Assembly: GCF_000757905.1 (NCBI RefSeq)
Contig: NZ_JRLH01000006.1
DNA from: Arsenophonus nilaparvatae
Lineage (GTDB): Bacteria > Pseudomonadota > Gammaproteobacteria > Enterobacterales > Enterobacteriaceae
Direction: 5' to 3' (one strand)
DNA: 64,000 bases
Shown here piece after piece: positions 47,958 to 57,559 of this stretch. The notes below the pieces were generated by a model that worked only from the letters and a program-made list of their open reading frames with translations, searched no databases and was not told the origin of the DNA. A program made the translations under genes and the position numbers. The first letter of the stretch is position 1. Every line of letters begins with the position of its first letter.

Positions 47958-49010
47958 CTATACTCTTTTATCTACTATAGTATTTCTATGCTTACCATCT
48001 GCATCATCGATATCAGGTTGAGGAATGCCAAATAATTTACCTAATGTCGTATCACCAATAACCTGTTCATTTAGTGATTGAATAGTTTCGGCACTGATAA
48101 GAGGACTTTTATTTTCAATTAGAATCTTAATGGGATCATACCTACCATTCGGCCAATCAATGGGATTACCCTTTGTCAGACTCTGAATGAAAATATCAAT
48201 ATGAGGAGCTACTGCATACTTTAGTATGGTATTTTGCCCAGTACGATTATTACCTTGTAAGCACAATTCTCTCAAATTGTGATAATTTCCACTTTGCAAT
48301 GCATTCTTTAAAAGAGCACCTCTAAATTCACCGTGTAAATTATCTCTATTAGAAAATTCTAAACTTCCCTCTTTGAAGCGGGCAATAAATTCTGCTGAAT
48401 CAGCAACTTCTTCGATTGCACAAAAATTTTTATGGCTATACTTCGGGTTGTCTAGGTCTTTTTCAAGCTGCTGGCGTATTTTTTCATTATCACTCATACA
48501 TTGGATACTAGCCCTGATATAGTCATCATTACTATCATTTCCACTACCAAAAATATCAGGGTTATCAGATATATATTGGCGAAAAGCCATACCTGTCATA
48601 ACTGCACAAAAAGCTCCATAAGAAGTGGTTGAACTATCAACTATCTCATTAGCTTGATATACAGTATGTTCTGCGATCTGTAATCGATAATTCCATTTAC
48701 CGTATACATTAGGTGGATCAGCATCAATGATAAAATCTTTTTTGTGTTCAGGTTTGGCTAAATCAATCAATCGTTCAAATTTCAGTAGTTGTTTATTTGG
48801 TGAAGTATCATGGCATGCCGGCTGATTAATATGATCAAATAATATCTCTATTGCTTGCCGCTTCACGCCACCGTGAAAAAAGTCTTTAATCCGATCCCAT
48901 AACCCCATATTTTGCGCTTCAGCTAATGTTTCTGCATTCATAACGCGATTAAGTCGACTTTCACTAAAGTTATAATTGTAATTATTGCCTAAATTCAATA
49001 TGGTAGACAT
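47958..49010 (-). CDS. SopD-like type III secretion effector
   Basis: 350 residues; ATG 49010 is chosen because AGGAG lies 8 nt upstream. The N-terminus (LNLGNNYNYNFSESRL, NMGLWDRIKDFFHGG, KRQAIEILFDHI, residues 5-61) follows the start of Salmonella SopD (LSFGNHQNYTLNESRL, HMGGWDKVQDHF, KDHALEVLHSII), and more loosely the WEKIKDFF helix of SifA. This is the secretion and host-targeting part. The rest (residues 62-350) is less similar in what I can see; a short stretch FKRLQHL/LLKFERLIDLA aligns. No signal peptide. SopD acts inside host cells on membrane traffic. It replaces the E. coli yggM-ansB place. No secretion apparatus is in this window. Confidence 0.82.
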   Translation of the reverse strand: MSTILNLGNNYNYNFSESRLNRVMNAETLAEAQNMGLWDRIKDFFHGGVKRQAIEILFDHINQPACHDTSPNKQLLKFERLIDLAKPEHKKDFIIDADPPNVYGKWNYRLQIAEHTVYQANEIVDSSTTSYGAFCAVMTGMAFRQYISDNPDIFGSGNDSNDDYIRASIQCMSDNEKIRQQLEKDLDNPKYSHKNFCAIEEVADSAEFIARFKEGSLEFSNRDNLHGEFRGALLKNALQSGNYHNLRELCLQGNNRTGQNTILKYAVAPHIDIFIQSLTKGNPIDWPNGRYDPIKILIENKSPLISAETIQSLNEQVIGDTTLGKLFGIPQPDIDDADGKHRNTIVDKRV

Positions 49011-49435
49011 GCATTGTACTCCTATCAAAAACAAATTTTTTAGTAATTTATTTCATATAACAGGTTTGCTTGTTAAGTTTTATACTTAATATTCTATTTT
49101 TGTTGAAAGCAATCACTAGCAAAACTGTTTATTTAACGATAAGCATTATTATGCCTACAAACTATACTAATTTTTAGGATTGCTATATCGGGTATTACAC
49201 TGACTTTTGTCACTTTCATATCCCAAGTACAGCGACATTTATTTTGTCAGACTAAATTTAGCTAAAATGAAAAATGGGAATATTGAGATTAACCTGACTA
49301 ATATCTGCAACAATAACAGATAAAAACCAGATTAAACTTTATTGATTGGATAAATCTCGATCAAATTAAACGCTTACTTTAGTAATAACTTAGTTAAATT
49401 GCACGCTTAAAATAAAATATATGATAGTTTAAAAA
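49011..49435. other. Spacer upstream of the SopD-like gene
   Basis: About 425 bp between yggN and the effector gene. It should hold the effector promoter. I see no clear SsrB-type, HrpL-type or other operator and no remains of ansB or yggM. Confidence 0.5.
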
Positions 49436-50161
49436 TTATTTCAACTTATTTAATAGATCAATACGAAGCTGCTCCATATGGGCAATTTTATGACAAACCT
49501 GTTGACCAAACTGGCGAAAATTATTTTCCTGCTTTTTCCATTCTAATTCTAAATCCTGCTGTAATCCGCTTAGTCCACCCAGCAAATTTTGCAGCGACTG
49601 ATTTGCATCACCACCTGTCAATAATTGTTTACGCCCCATTTCATTAATACTATCTTGCAATATTCCGCCTAAACTTTCATTGAGTAAAATACGGCTGTCA
49701 GCTTCAATCGTTTTTAACTGCTGATGATGAAAGATCAGGCTATCGGCGCGTTGTTCAATAACTTTATCAATCTGCTTATCCAAATTTTGTTTTAGTGTAT
49801 TTAAGCGATTTCTCACTTGACTGTTTTGTCCCATTACCCGAATAACCAAATTATCGAGTATTTGCTTAGCTTCAACTAATTTCTGCTCAGTATGCTGTTT
49901 GATCCATGGTAAATTTGCACGAACCACGCTTTGATAAGCAACAGCATGTTCTCTTTGCATCGGGGTTAACGGTAATACTTTATTATTAAAGGTAACTTCA
50001 CCATCAGGTGTGATCTGCAAATTCCCACTGGCACCTTTAACTTGTATCTGCTGTTTGGTAATAATAATGTCATCTTTAAGATTTACAGAACATTGATGCT
50101 CTTTCGCTACGACAAAAGTTGCCATCAATAATGTGCAAATAATTAGTATGATACGTAACAT
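49436..50161 (-). CDS. yggN: YggN family periplasmic protein (DUF2884)
   Basis: 241 residues; ATG 50161 has AAAGGAGAAAAT before it and opens a signal peptide (MLRIILIICTLLMATFVVA), so it is exported. The mature protein begins with two or three beta-strands (CSVNLKDDIIITKQQIQVKG) and is then mostly long helices with coiled-coil potential (residues 85-240). Function unknown. Downstream of glsB by 38 bp. In E. coli yggN lies between ansB and yggL. Confidence 0.9.
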   Translation of the reverse strand: MLRIILIICTLLMATFVVAKEHQCSVNLKDDIIITKQQIQVKGASGNLQITPDGEVTFNNKVLPLTPMQREHAVAYQSVVRANLPWIKQHTEQKLVEAKQILDNLVIRVMGQNSQVRNRLNTLKQNLDKQIDKVIEQRADSLIFHHQQLKTIEADSRILLNESLGGILQDSINEMGRKQLLTGGDANQSLQNLLGGLSGLQQDLELEWKKQENNFRQFGQQVCHKIAHMEQLRIDLLNKLK

Positions 50162-50199
50162 ATTTTCTCCTTTAACCAACAGCTTTGTATTGCCATATA

Positions 50200-51132
50200 C
50201 TAAAAAACGGAGCGACCTATTCGTTGCGATAATAATTCTAAGGCAGCGCAACCTGACAAAGAGTTCCCTGATTTATTCAATTCAGGTGACCATACCGCTA
50301 CTGTAAAAGCATTAGGCACAACACAAATGATGCCACCGCCAACACCTGATTTACCCGGTATTCCAATACGAAAAGCAAATTCACCAGAACCATCATACAT
50401 CCCACAAGTCATCATCAAGGCATTAATTTGTCGGGCTTGAATTGGTGTGATGATCTGATCATTATTTAATAATCGTCCATTGTTGGCTAAATAATTAAAA
50501 CATTGAGCCAATTCCACACAATTCATACTTAGCGAACAATAATGAAAATAAGTTTCTAATACCGCTAAAACATCGCTCTTGAAATTACCAAAAGATTTCA
50601 TTAAATAAGCAATTGCTGCATTGCGACTCGCATGCTCCATTTCCGATTTCGCAACTTGGTTATCATAACTAATATCCGTTTGACCGGTAAGAGAACGAAC
50701 AAACTCCAGCATTCGTTGCTTAGGTGTGCTAAACCGAAACTGCAACATATCAGTAATAATAATAGCCCCGGCATTAATAAAAGGATTCCGCGGTATCCCC
50801 TTTTCCATTTCTAATTGTACCAATGAATTAAAGGGTAATCCTGACGGCTCTTTACCAACCCGACACCAAATCTCATCTTCCCGGTAACGGGTCATCGCTA
50901 AGGTAAGACCAAGTACTTTAGAAATTGACTGAATAGAAAAACGCTCATATGCATCACCGGCTGAAAATATCTCTCCTTCGACAGTACAAACAGCCATTGC
51001 CAAATGATGATTCGGCACTTCTGCTAACGCTGGGATATAATTTGCTACTTTTCCTTGTCCAATCAGAGCACGGACCTGTTGTAAAATATCTATAAGTAAT
51101 GTATTAGAAAGCGTTGTGTTTAAAGTTTTCAT
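50200..51132 (-). CDS. glsB: Glutaminase
   Basis: Serine-dependent glutaminase that converts glutamine to glutamate and ammonia. It has 310 residues, collinear with E. coli GlsB (YneH). The catalytic Ser-x-x-Lys is in RFSIQSISKVLGL near residues 65-73; VQLEMEKGIPRNPFINAGAI, YFHYCSLSMNCVELA and GIPGKSGVGGGI follow. It lies upstream of yggN and replaces the ansB position of E. coli. Confidence 0.96.
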   Translation of the reverse strand: MKTLNTTLSNTLLIDILQQVRALIGQGKVANYIPALAEVPNHHLAMAVCTVEGEIFSAGDAYERFSIQSISKVLGLTLAMTRYREDEIWCRVGKEPSGLPFNSLVQLEMEKGIPRNPFINAGAIIITDMLQFRFSTPKQRMLEFVRSLTGQTDISYDNQVAKSEMEHASRNAAIAYLMKSFGNFKSDVLAVLETYFHYCSLSMNCVELAQCFNYLANNGRLLNNDQIITPIQARQINALMMTCGMYDGSGEFAFRIGIPGKSGVGGGIICVVPNAFTVAVWSPELNKSGNSLSGCAALELLSQRIGRSVF

Positions 51133-52041
51133 ATCTTAATACTATCCGATATTATTTTTATTTCCTATAAATTATCATGATAAAAATATAATCTATTTAT
51201 TAGAATAATTTTTATCTATTTCCTATTTATGCTTAAAATTCATTCAATTGATGATTAAAAAATTTAATTAATTTCAAAACTCATAATTATCAAGTACCTA
51301 TTATACAGCTAAATATCACTTAGTTAAGTTAATGACAAAAAAATCTAGCATTCACTATAATATAAAAAACATAATAAAATTTTAACTTATTATATAAAAC
51401 ATAACCACCCAACATTGAGCATCAGTAAAATTAATTAATATATTTAAACAGTTTAATGAATACAATATAAAAATGGATAGCTAGTTAAATACTAATTTAA
51501 TATTTGTTTTAGCAAATATTATACGCATGCTACTATTAGCTATTTGAAAAATATATTAATATTTTTTATATTTATATAATAAATGGAATGGCAGACAACC
51601 AGTTTGATTGATATAAAGCTATTAAAAATATATTGTTGTAATAAAAAACAATATTTATTACTTAAAATTGAAATATTAGAATAATAATTTATTATTTTTA
51701 CTCAATCAGTTAATATAAATTTGATTTTCTCTTTATTTAGTATGAAAAATTAAAAATAAGACAGCATATTATTTGCCAATTTGCTGATTAACTATCTTCA
51801 ATTAAAAGATATAAAAACTAAATTTAAAACTGTTATAAAATACATTTATTTTTCTTTAATTAATAATAATTAAAAATACAGTTTTTATAGTAAAAAAATC
51901 TATTGATAGACTTATTTACACCAAAAAAATAATCTTTAAATATCGATTAAAAATCCCTTATATCGATTCTTCATTTAGACAAATTAAAGCATGCCAAAAA
52001 CACTTAGTCACAATAATCTGTCTAATAACATTTAAAGCTGA
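51133..52041. other. Very AT-rich 900-bp spacer
   Basis: Almost no G or C for about 900 bp between yggL and glsB. No open frame of note, no tRNA, no strong hairpin. It looks like a decayed intergenic region. The glsB promoter should lie at its left edge. Confidence 0.6.
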
Positions 52042-52368
52042 TTAATCCCACCAAATATCAAATAATTCAGAAGTAACCACCTTTTTCATTCCGTGATTTT
52101 TTAACCATTCGTCTACTAATTTACGATGCTCTTCTGTACATTTGCCAGTTTTCTCCATACAGATCAATCCTTCCCAATCTAAATAACCACTGGCGTCCAT
52201 CGCTAAACCATTAGGTTGAATAAGCTCTATAATAAAGGTATCAACCATACTATCAATCTTATCAATGGGCGTTTTAGCGGGAAAAGACCAATTTACTGAG
52301 AAACCAACCTCTTGAAATTCGTCTATATGTAGTTTTTTACGTAAACGACGGCTACGCTGTTTAGACAT
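52042..52368 (-). CDS. yggL: YggL family protein (DUF469)
   Basis: 108-residue cytoplasmic protein. Conserved start RSRRLRKKLHIDEFQEVGF, then DKIDSMVDTFI, AMDASGYLDWEGLI and WLKNHGMKKVVTSELFDIWWD. YggL has been described as binding the 50S ribosomal subunit and affecting ribosome assembly. Its start overlaps the trmB stop by one base (TAATG). Confidence 0.94.
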   Translation of the reverse strand: MSKQRSRRLRKKLHIDEFQEVGFSVNWSFPAKTPIDKIDSMVDTFIIELIQPNGLAMDASGYLDWEGLICMEKTGKCTEEHRKLVDEWLKNHGMKKVVTSELFDIWWD

Positions 52369-53084
52369 TATTTTATCCTCTCAAACATAAGATCAAATAC
52401 TCCATGGCCTAACTGCTGGCCACGCTTTTCAAATTTAGTCACCGGTCGCGTAGCGGGTCGCTGAACATAATCGCCTGCTGCTGACAAATTTCGATAATCA
52501 CTAATTTCACGCATTACATTTAACATATGCTCGGCATAAGGCTGCCAATCGGTTGCCATATGAAATATACCACCTAATTCCAATTTATGTAAAACAAGCT
52601 TAGCAAAGGACTGCTGCACAATTCGGCGTTTATTATGCCTTACTTTATGCCAGGGATCAGGGAAAAAAAGTTGCACCATATTTAACGAATCATCTGGCAA
52701 CATTTTCTCCAATACTTCAATTGCGTCATGACACATAACCCGTAAATTACTCAGATTGGCTTCTTTCGCCGCTGCCAAACAAGCACCAATTCCCGGTGAA
52801 TGAACTTCAATACCGAGAAAATTTTTAGCCGGATTTTGTTCAGCCATGGCAACTAATGATGCCCCCATACCAAAACCAATTTCCAGGATCACCGGCGCAT
52901 TATTGCCAAATAGTGAATCAAATGATAGAGGCTCGCCGGTAAAATCTACCCCCATCTTAGGCCATAACATTTGCAGTGCATTTTCCTGACGAGGAGTTAA
53001 TCTCCCCTGACGGCGGACAAAGCTACGAACACGACGTATTACTTTGCCCTCTTCATTAACTTCTGGAGTAATAACATTTTTCAT
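52368..53084 (-). CDS. trmB: tRNA (guanine-N7-)-methyltransferase TrmB
   Basis: Methylates N7 of G46 in the variable loop of many tRNAs. The chosen ATG 53084 (MKNVITPE) matches E. coli and gives 238 residues; the preceding ATG 53087 is equally possible, and neither has a strong ribosome site. SAM motif: LEIGFGMGASLVAMA; catalytic FFPDPWHKVRHNKRRI; C-terminal TKFEKRGQQLGHGVFDLMFE. Coupled to yggL; divergent from mutY. Confidence 0.97.
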   Translation of the reverse strand: MKNVITPEVNEEGKVIRRVRSFVRRQGRLTPRQENALQMLWPKMGVDFTGEPLSFDSLFGNNAPVILEIGFGMGASLVAMAEQNPAKNFLGIEVHSPGIGACLAAAKEANLSNLRVMCHDAIEVLEKMLPDDSLNMVQLFFPDPWHKVRHNKRRIVQQSFAKLVLHKLELGGIFHMATDWQPYAEHMLNVMREISDYRNLSAAGDYVQRPATRPVTKFEKRGQQLGHGVFDLMFERIK

Positions 53085-53333
53085 CATAAGTATTGAGATT
53101 ATTTTTACCAATTAATACTATTCATAATAGAAATAATTATATTATGAGCAGTTGAATATGAAAATGGCAGGTAAAAAGCATTACTCTATTGACGGAATAA
53201 AAAGCTTCATCAAAGCTAATATTTGGCTAAAGAGTAAATATTTATTCCTTGCGGAAAAAACAACTAGCAATGATACCATCGCTCATATCAAAAGCTACTT
53301 TTTATAAAACTGTTTAGGGTAAAGACTCTTTAT

Positions 53334-54374
53334 ATGGATACACTGCAATTTTCGCAAGCTGTACTTAACTGGTATCATCGTTATGGGCGCAAAACACTTC
53401 CCTGGCAACGAGAAAAATCCTCCTATCACGTCTGGTTATCTGAAGTAATGTTGCAGCAAACACAGGTCGCTACCGTAATCCCCTATTTTGAGAAATTTAT
53501 TAGCCATTTCCCTGACATCATATCTTTAGCAAATGCCCCGCAAGATGAAATCTTACACCTATGGACAGGCCTCGGTTACTATGCCAGAGCCCGCAATTTG
53601 CATAAAGCAGCACAACAAATTGTGGCTAAATATGATGGCCATTTCCCCAATAAATTTGACCAAGTTATTTCACTTCCAGGCATCGGACGCTCCACTGCTG
53701 GCGCTATTTTATCGTTATCCCAAAACCAACATTTGCCTATCCTGGATGGTAATGTAAAACGCGTGCTTACTCGTTATTATGGAATTGATGGTTGGCCCGG
53801 TAAAAAAGAAGTTGAAAACCAACTATGGGCTATCAGTACTCTGTTAACTCCTGCTAATGATGCTCAATATTTTAATCAGGCGATGATGGATATCGGTGCT
53901 ATGATCTGTAGTCGTAGTAAACCTAAATGCGAACTCTGCCCGTTACAAAAAGGTTGCTATGCTTTTATGAACCACAGCTGGCAAAATTTTCCAGCCAAAA
54001 AACCTAAACAGCAAATTCCCACCAAATGTGGCTGGTTTTTGATTCTACAATATGAAAATTCAATTTGGCTGGAAAAGCGTCCTCCTTCTGGTATTTGGGG
54101 AGGCTTATATATTTTTCCACAATTTGATACGCTTGATGCACTAAACGAGTGGCTTAATAATTCCGGTATTGTATATAACAAAATTGAGCAATTAATTACA
54201 TTTCGTCATACCTTTAGCCACTTTCATTTAGATGTTATACCTATTTATGTCACTATTAATCAGTTTTCTGCTTGTATGGATGAAACACAAGGACTTTGGT
54301 ATAACTTACAGCAAGATATAAAAATTGGCTTAGCAGCACCGGTTGAAAACTTACTTAAACAATTTAGATATTAA
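53334..54374 (+). CDS. mutY: Adenine DNA glycosylase MutY
   Basis: Removes A mispaired with 8-oxoguanine. It has 346 residues. A helix-hairpin-helix lies in SLPGIGRSTAGAILS, the catalytic Asp in ILDGNVKRVLTRYYG, the 4Fe-4S cysteines in CSRSKPKCELCPLQKGC, and a NUDIX-like 8-oxoG recognition domain in the C-terminal third (EKRPPSGIWGGLYIFPQF, FRHTFSHFHLD). Same order mutY-yggX-mltC as E. coli. The presence of this repair gene argues against advanced reduction of the genome. Confidence 0.98.
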   Translation: MDTLQFSQAVLNWYHRYGRKTLPWQREKSSYHVWLSEVMLQQTQVATVIPYFEKFISHFPDIISLANAPQDEILHLWTGLGYYARARNLHKAAQQIVAKYDGHFPNKFDQVISLPGIGRSTAGAILSLSQNQHLPILDGNVKRVLTRYYGIDGWPGKKEVENQLWAISTLLTPANDAQYFNQAMMDIGAMICSRSKPKCELCPLQKGCYAFMNHSWQNFPAKKPKQQIPTKCGWFLILQYENSIWLEKRPPSGIWGGLYIFPQFDTLDALNEWLNNSGIVYNKIEQLITFRHTFSHFHLDVIPIYVTINQFSACMDETQGLWYNLQQDIKIGLAAPVENLLKQFRY

Positions 54375-54399
54375 CTTTACCGTTCTGAGGATCCACTTA

Positions 54400-54672
54400 A
54401 TGAGTAGAACTATTTTTTGTACTTTTTTACAACGTGAAGCTGAAGGTTTGGATTTTCAGCTTTATCCTGGTGAAATAGGTAAGCGGATTTTTAATCAAAT
54501 ATCTAAAGAAGCCTGGGGACAATGGATGAGCAAACAAACCATGCTGATCAATGAAAAAAAACTTAGCACGATGAATCCTGAAGACCGAAAGCTATTAGAG
54601 CAAGAGATGGTAAAATTTCTGTTTGAGGGGCAAGAAATTCATATTGAAGGCTATACCCCGCCTGAAAAATAA
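54400..54672 (+). CDS. yggX: YggX, Fe(II)-trafficking protein
   Basis: 90-residue protein linked to protection of iron-sulfur clusters from oxidative damage. ATG 54400 with GAGGATCC before it matches the family start MSRTIFCTFLQREAEGLD; the conserved Cys7 is present. It lies 25 nt after mutY. Confidence 0.96.
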   Translation: MSRTIFCTFLQREAEGLDFQLYPGEIGKRIFNQISKEAWGQWMSKQTMLINEKKLSTMNPEDRKLLEQEMVKFLFEGQEIHIEGYTPPEK

Positions 54673-54681
54673 TTGTTAACC

Positions 54682-54714
54682 CCATCAGAATTTTTTCCAT
54701 TCTGATGGTTTTTT
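54682..54714 (+). terminator. Rho-independent terminator after yggX
   Basis: Perfect 10-bp stem CCATCAGAAT / ATTCTGATGG with a 7-nt loop, followed by TTTTTT. It ends the mutY-yggX transcript 9 nt past the yggX stop. Confidence 0.92.
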
Positions 54715-54735
54715 ATCTGACAAACTGTGAATGAT

Positions 54736-55806
54736 ATGAAAAAGCTGCTGCTCCCTCTGATCATTGTCCAACTTTTGCTGGCTTGCTCCAGTAAAAAAGA
54801 GTTCTCATTTCATCCTGAATACATCAAAGATACCAATGGATTTGATATTTTAGTTCAGCAATTTGCTCACAATATTGAGAATATTTGGGGAATTCAGGAA
54901 GTGCTGATTGCTGGGCCAAAAGATTATGTCAAATATACCGATCAATACCAAACCCGTAGCCATATTAATTTTGACAGCGGCAGCATCACAATTGAAACCA
55001 TCGCTGGCGTAGAGCCAAAGGAATACTTAAAAAAAGCCATTGTTACTACTCTATTGATGGGCGATGATCCAGGCTCCATTGATCTCTACTCTGATATTAA
55101 TAATATTGCTATCAGTAAAGAGCCATTTTTATATGGACAAGTACTTGATCATACGAATCAACCGATCCGCTGGGAATGGCGAGCAACAAAATTTGCCGAC
55201 TATCTATTAGAAAATAAATTACAGCGACGTCAGTCAGGATTGCACGTCATCTGGTCAATTACTATCCAATTAGTGCCAAATCACCTGGATAAACGTGCTC
55301 ATAAGTATTTACCATATATCCGCCAGGCAGCGGCAAAATATGGTGTTGATCAATCGTTGATCTTGGCAATTATGCAAATAGAGTCTAGTTTTAATCCTTA
55401 CGCAGTCAGTCGCTCTGATGCTTTAGGTTTAATGCAAATTATGCCAAACACTGCTGGCAAAGACGTTTTTCGTGCCCAAGGAAAATCAGGCATACCAAGT
55501 CGCAATTATTTATTTGATCCTGCCAATAATATTGATCTGGGAACCGCCTATTTATCATTGCTACAAAACACTTATTTAGGTGAAATCACTAATGCTACCT
55601 CGCGCCGCTATGCGATCATCACTGCCTATAATGGTGGAGCCGGTAGTGTATTAAGAGTATTCCATAACGATAAAAAGCTGGCAGCACAGATTATTAACCA
55701 AATGCCACCCGGTGATGTTTACCAAGCATTAGTGACTAAACATCCGGCTGCGCAATCACGTAATTATCTGATTAAAGTAAATAATGCGCAGAAAAATTAT
55801 CGTTAA
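54736..55806 (+). CDS. mltC: Membrane-bound lytic murein transglycosylase C
   Basis: Outer-membrane lipoprotein that cleaves the glycan strand of peptidoglycan with formation of 1,6-anhydroMurNAc. The ATG at 54736 starts a lipoprotein signal with lipobox LLAC (Cys near residue 17); a GTG at 54727 is an alternative. It has 356 residues, with DUF3393-like domain up to residue 185, then the SLT fold with catalytic Glu in MQIESSFNPYAVSRSDALGLMQ, and AYNGGAGSVLRVF. No clear ribosome site. Confidence 0.96.
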   Translation: MKKLLLPLIIVQLLLACSSKKEFSFHPEYIKDTNGFDILVQQFAHNIENIWGIQEVLIAGPKDYVKYTDQYQTRSHINFDSGSITIETIAGVEPKEYLKKAIVTTLLMGDDPGSIDLYSDINNIAISKEPFLYGQVLDHTNQPIRWEWRATKFADYLLENKLQRRQSGLHVIWSITIQLVPNHLDKRAHKYLPYIRQAAAKYGVDQSLILAIMQIESSFNPYAVSRSDALGLMQIMPNTAGKDVFRAQGKSGIPSRNYLFDPANNIDLGTAYLSLLQNTYLGEITNATSRRYAIITAYNGGAGSVLRVFHNDKKLAAQIINQMPPGDVYQALVTKHPAAQSRNYLIKVNNAQKNYR

Positions 55807-55829
55807 CAGCCTTTTTACTTAGTTAAGTT

Positions 55830-55852
55830 GGTACCCTTATAATAAAGGGTAC
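55830..55852. terminator. Hairpin after mltC
   Basis: Stem GGTACCCTT / AAGGGTACC with a 5-nt loop, about 23 bp past mltC. It is followed by ATTTCTAA, a weak U-tract. Confidence 0.6.
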
Positions 55853-55989
55853 CATTTCTAATCGGCAAAAAAGCTTCGAACACTTTTTATATACCAGTTG
55901 TTAAATTGTTGAAAAAACAAGCATAAGAAAGCTTATTGCAATAATTTTAATTGACGAAAATATCATAATCAGGTTTAATACGCCCTGTT

Positions 55990-56065
55990 GCCCGGATAGC
56001 TCAGTCGGTAGAGCAGAGGATTGAAAATCCTCGTGTCGGTGGTTCGATTCCGCCTCCGGGCACCA
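55990..56065 (+). tRNA. tRNA-Phe (anticodon GAA), island attachment site
   Basis: 76-nt tRNA that starts GCCCGGATAGC, with anticodon loop TTGAAAA (GAA), T-loop TTCGATT and encoded CCA. The last part, about 56041-56065, is the likely attL, since integrases of the neighbouring type recombine at tRNA 3' ends. Confidence 0.97.
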
Positions 56066-56076
56066 AATTCATATCA

Positions 56077-56098
56077 ACGGACCTCTACGGAGGTCCGT
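56077..56098 (+). terminator. Terminator after tRNA-Phe
   Basis: Stem ACGGACCTC / GAGGTCCGT with a TACG loop, followed by TTTTTG. It ends tRNA-Phe transcription 11 nt past the CCA. Confidence 0.92.
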
Positions 56099-56189
56099 TT
56101 TTGCATTCTAAGTCCGCCAAAACCAACGCTTCTACAATCCCTTAACTCCACTCAGCTCAATCAACGTCAACCCGCATCAAGTCCCTTGC

Positions 56190-56236
56190 GAGGGTACAAC
56201 TGAGGGTATAGTCTGATTCGATAAAATTTATACCCC
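56190..56236 (+). promoter_or_regulatory. Repeats and dyad in the integrase promoter region
   Basis: GAGGGTACAACT and GAGGGTATA follow each other at 56190-56210, and GGGTATA (56204-56210) is matched by the inverted TATACCC (56229-56235). The motif lies about 27 bp before the int start. In P4-type elements such sites serve as arm-type integrase binding sites and allow int autorepression; that role is inferred here. Confidence 0.55.
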
Positions 56237-56261
56237 TTTTTACTATCAGGAGATACCGCCA

Positions 56262-57518
56262 ATGGCGCTCACTGACGCTAAAATCCGTGCAGCTAAACCG
56301 GATAAAAAACCTTATAAACTTGCCGACAGCGGCAACATGTTTTTGCTCGTTCACCCTAACGGCTCGCGCTACTGGCGGCTCCGCTACCGGTTTCTGGGCA
56401 AAGAGAAAACGCTCGCTCTGGGTGTCTATCCTGAAGTCTCGTTATCAGAAGCAAGGGAAAAACGCGATACGGCGAGGAAGCTGATAGCTGAGGGAACTGA
56501 CCCGTGCGAACAGAAACGGATCAAAAAGTCGGTACCCGAAACAGCTCAGACATTTGAAGGCATCGCAAGGCAGTGGCATAAGAGCAACAAAAAATGGTCA
56601 GCCTCACATAGTGAGAAGATACTGAAAAGTCTCGAGACTCACGTTTTCCCCTTTATCGGCTCACGCGATATTACCACCCTAAGGACTCCCGATTTACTTG
56701 TCCCCGTTAAGGCTGCCGAAGCCAAAGAGATCTATGAGATTGCAGCTCGCCTTCAGCAACGTATCACTGCAATCATGCGCTATGCCGCCCAGTCAGGCAT
56801 TATCAGCTATACCCCTGCCGTAGATATGGCTGGCGCTTTAACGACGGTGAAACGCCAGCATCGCCCTGCCCTCACCTTAAATCGCATTTCAGAGCTCCTT
56901 GAACGACTGGATGCATACAGAGGGCAGCCTCTCACCCGACTGGCAACTAAACTAACCCTGCTTATTTTCATCCGTTCCAGTGAACTTCGCTTTGCCAGGT
57001 GGTCTGAGATCGACTTCAAGAAAGCCATGTGGACTATTCCTCCCGAGCGGAAACCTATTGACGGGGTCAAGTATTCTCATCGTGGCTCAAAAATGCGGAC
57101 AGAGCATCTGGTTCCACTCTCAGCTCAGGCGCTGGATATTCTGCAGCAGATCCACACCATCAGTGGAGAACATGAACTGATTTTCACCGGTGATCACAAT
57201 CCATGGAAACCTATGAGTGAAAATACCGTGAATAACGCATTGCGGCTAATGGGTTACGACACAAAAGTAGATGTATGTGGTCATGGCTTCAGGGCAATGG
57301 CCTGTAGTTCGTTGATTGAGTCAGGGTTATGGTCGAGGGATGCTGTTGAACGCCAGATGAGCCATCAGGAACGTAATGGCGTACGTGCAGCTTATATCCA
57401 TAAAGCGGAATTTCTGGATGAGCGCAGGCTGATGCTGCAATGGTGGGCAGATTTTCTCGATGTAAATGGTGAGAAATCAGTAAGCCCCTTTGACTTTGCA
57501 AAACTTCACTCAGGATAG
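56262..57518 (+). CDS. P4-type tyrosine integrase
   Basis: Site-specific recombinase of 418 residues, complete. N-terminal arm-binding DUF4102 domain (residues 1-90: MALTDAKIRAAKPDKKPYKL, LGVYPEVSLSEAREKRD), a core-binding domain (95-200) and the catalytic domain. Catalytic residues in view: Arg238 (FIRSSELRFARW), His341 and Arg344 (CGHGFRAMA), His368 (MSHQERN) and Tyr378 (AAYIHKAEF). ATG preceded by CAGGAGAT. Directly downstream of tRNA-Phe in the usual outward orientation. Codon and base use are unlike the AT-rich backbone. Confidence 0.96.
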   Translation: MALTDAKIRAAKPDKKPYKLADSGNMFLLVHPNGSRYWRLRYRFLGKEKTLALGVYPEVSLSEAREKRDTARKLIAEGTDPCEQKRIKKSVPETAQTFEGIARQWHKSNKKWSASHSEKILKSLETHVFPFIGSRDITTLRTPDLLVPVKAAEAKEIYEIAARLQQRITAIMRYAAQSGIISYTPAVDMAGALTTVKRQHRPALTLNRISELLERLDAYRGQPLTRLATKLTLLIFIRSSELRFARWSEIDFKKAMWTIPPERKPIDGVKYSHRGSKMRTEHLVPLSAQALDILQQIHTISGEHELIFTGDHNPWKPMSENTVNNALRLMGYDTKVDVCGHGFRAMACSSLIESGLWSRDAVERQMSHQERNGVRAAYIHKAEFLDERRLMLQWWADFLDVNGEKSVSPFDFAKLHSG

Positions 57519-57559
57519 TGGTTCGAATTAAAAGCAGTCTAGTAGGAAGAGGAGGAACG

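Noticed and set aside
47958..49010. OspD/ShET2-type effector
   Set aside because: The N-terminal pattern fits SopD much better, and the ankyrin-like repeats of the ShET2 group are not seen.
53085..53111. trmB start at 53111
   Set aside because: The added residues have no counterpart in TrmB; an ATG at 53087 or 53084 fits the known N-terminus.
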